Shown: positions 62,601 through 64,000 of the stretch, piece after piece | How positions within the stretch are numbered: position 1 is the first letter of the stretch | Layout of the letters: each line of letters starts with the position of its first letter | Source of the DNA: Limanda limanda | Taxonomy: Eukaryota; Chordata; Actinopteri; Pleuronectiformes; Pleuronectidae | Direction of reading: 5' to 3' | Assembly (NCBI RefSeq): GCF_963576545.1 | Contig: NC_083644.1 | Span: forward strand, 27,097,393-27,161,392 | Length of the DNA stretch: 64,000 nt | The notes under the pieces: model-generated | The model's input: only the letters and a program-made list of their open reading frames with translations | Database searches by the model: none | Told to the model about the DNA's origin: nothing | Made by a program: the position numbers and the translations under genes

Positions 62601-64000
62601 TGTGCCTCAATAGAGTCTGGTGTCCATTTACTGTGAACTATCAGCAGCAAACTACCCAGCCTTCCAATGGGAACCATTACAATCCCCGAAAATCCACCTC
62701 TGTTGCTCTCATCAACTGCTGGATGATTAGAAAAAAGAAGAAAAGTAAAATGAACAGGTGGGAACAGAGGGAAGCAATCTTTTTTCTTTTTTTCCTTTTA
62801 TATAATTCAGACTAATCAATACCATCAATCATTGTAGTGGATTCAAATATTAGGTCAAAGTTGAAAGCTAAAAGGTGAAATCGTCAAAGTCTCAAGTCAG
62901 ATCTCTCAAGTGATATCCATGACAATTCAAATTCAGTCCAAAGATTGTTTTAACTTGTCAAAGCCAGTCTCAAGTCAAGCTTCACATCCAGGTCACTCCT
63001 CAGGTCTTGTCAACTTCAGTCTCCAGACATTTCCTCAGCCAAAGGAAAGTTAAGTCACAAGTCCTCATGAGAAAACATGATACACCTGACATGTGTATTA
63101 CCTTTTATTTTTCTGTGCACAGGCACGATCACTGTAAAAGTGTTCTGGGAAGTCAGAAGCAAAGTCGATATAAAGCATAAATCTGTTGCTATTTTCCTTA
63201 ATGTCAATAATGAAAAAGCCCAAAACAACATGAGGTTGATCCCACTTACAACGGAGGTCTGTGCAGCCAAGTGAAGCTCACCCGTCTGTGTCGCAGAGCT
63301 CTGTCTTTGTCCAAAAACTATTAAAAACACATCAGTGAGACACATCACTGACATCTCTTTTTTCCTTTTTTCTTTTTTGTGTGACAGATCCATAGCTTAA
63401 AATAGTCCACCGCAAATGCACTATTAACTTATATTTGAGGCACTTTGATACAAACCTAGTGCTTAGTTGTTTCAATCTAACTATTTACCCCTTTTTAATG
63501 TAGAGAAGTAAAAATAAAACAAATTTATTTCCAATATAACTTGACAGATTTATGTTGTCAATGGTGGCCAGTAGTGTTGCGACTTGTTGACACCAGAGGC
63601 ATGATTTAAGTTCAAGTGTGAAACTAATAGAGGGAGAATTAAAATTGAGCTTGTTGAATAATAAGAGGATACTTAACTTGTCTGGGCTTTTGTAAAAGAC
63701 TCGCTGAGCAATGATGAATGTGTTTGGATGGTCTGAGGAGACTATGGTGTTTTTGCAAAAGAGCTATTCTTAAGTGGATTTTATTGTTTCCCTTCTTCTC
63801 CTAAATCCCACTTGTTGTAGTTTTGTTTTGCTTTGGTAGATGAAGAGTAATCACCAAGGAACAAGGCTGGGTATTTCATTCATAAAGCACACTTAAGCAG
63901 TGTTCACCCTAACTTGCAAGAATTAAGGAGCCGCCTGGATCTTTGTTCAAATTTTGCTGAACCACTTCAAATCCTCGTTTATTTAATTTTATACACTCCA
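56640..64000. other. Gene-free stretch to the window end; possible regulatory blocks
   Basis: No coding gene supported over about 7.4 kb. Short GA-rich tracts occur at 58820-58900, 59030-59070 and 61305-61360. Two high-complexity blocks stand out: 60650-60860 and 61195-61305. The second holds several TAATTA homeodomain-type cores (CTAATTAATAACTTAATTAA). They could be conserved non-coding elements. A short L2-like or SINE copy is not evident here. Confidence 0.5.

Overview
This window looks like a stretch of a ray-finned fish (teleost) chromosome, mostly non-coding. The evidence is the very dense (CA)n, (CT)n and (GATT)n-type microsatellites, short interspersed elements with fish-type heads and tails, a DANA/mermaid-like fragment, a Tc1-like relic, several small hAT elements and a vertebrate-type APE/RT LINE. 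There are no operons, bacterial promoters or CRISPR arrays. I could not tie the locus to a named gene.

Layout. 1-5.0 kb is gene-free. 5.0-6.3 kb holds two degraded tRNA-type SINEs and an 806-bp non-autonomous hAT element that carries a broken MADF-domain exon. 6.4-9.9 kb is one minus-strand LINE with an uninterrupted 1,024-codon endonuclease/reverse transcriptase frame. 9.9-14.3 kb is gene-free apart from a long (CA)n tract. 14.3-17.9 kb is the only stretch that looks like a host locus: CpG-rich DNA, a candidate three-exon minus-strand transcript and a divergent plus-strand ORF ending near two AATAAA signals. A 1,232-bp hAT element has landed in the last exon of the minus-strand transcript, and that element itself contains a decayed histone H3 fragment. 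17.9-64 kb is gene-poor: microsatellites, SINE/LINE tails, two more short hAT elements (253 and 167 bp), a Tc1-like deletion derivative, and some low-repeat blocks that could be conserved non-coding elements.

The most interesting pattern is that two of the four hAT-type elements, each with exact 8-bp target-site duplications, contain recognisable pieces of cellular genes (histone H3; a MADF/Adf-1-like exon with what looks like its CCAAT/ETS promoter). This is the structure expected of gene-fragment capture (Pack-type transposons), which is well known in plants but little described in vertebrates. All gene identifications come from reading motifs by eye; no searches were run.
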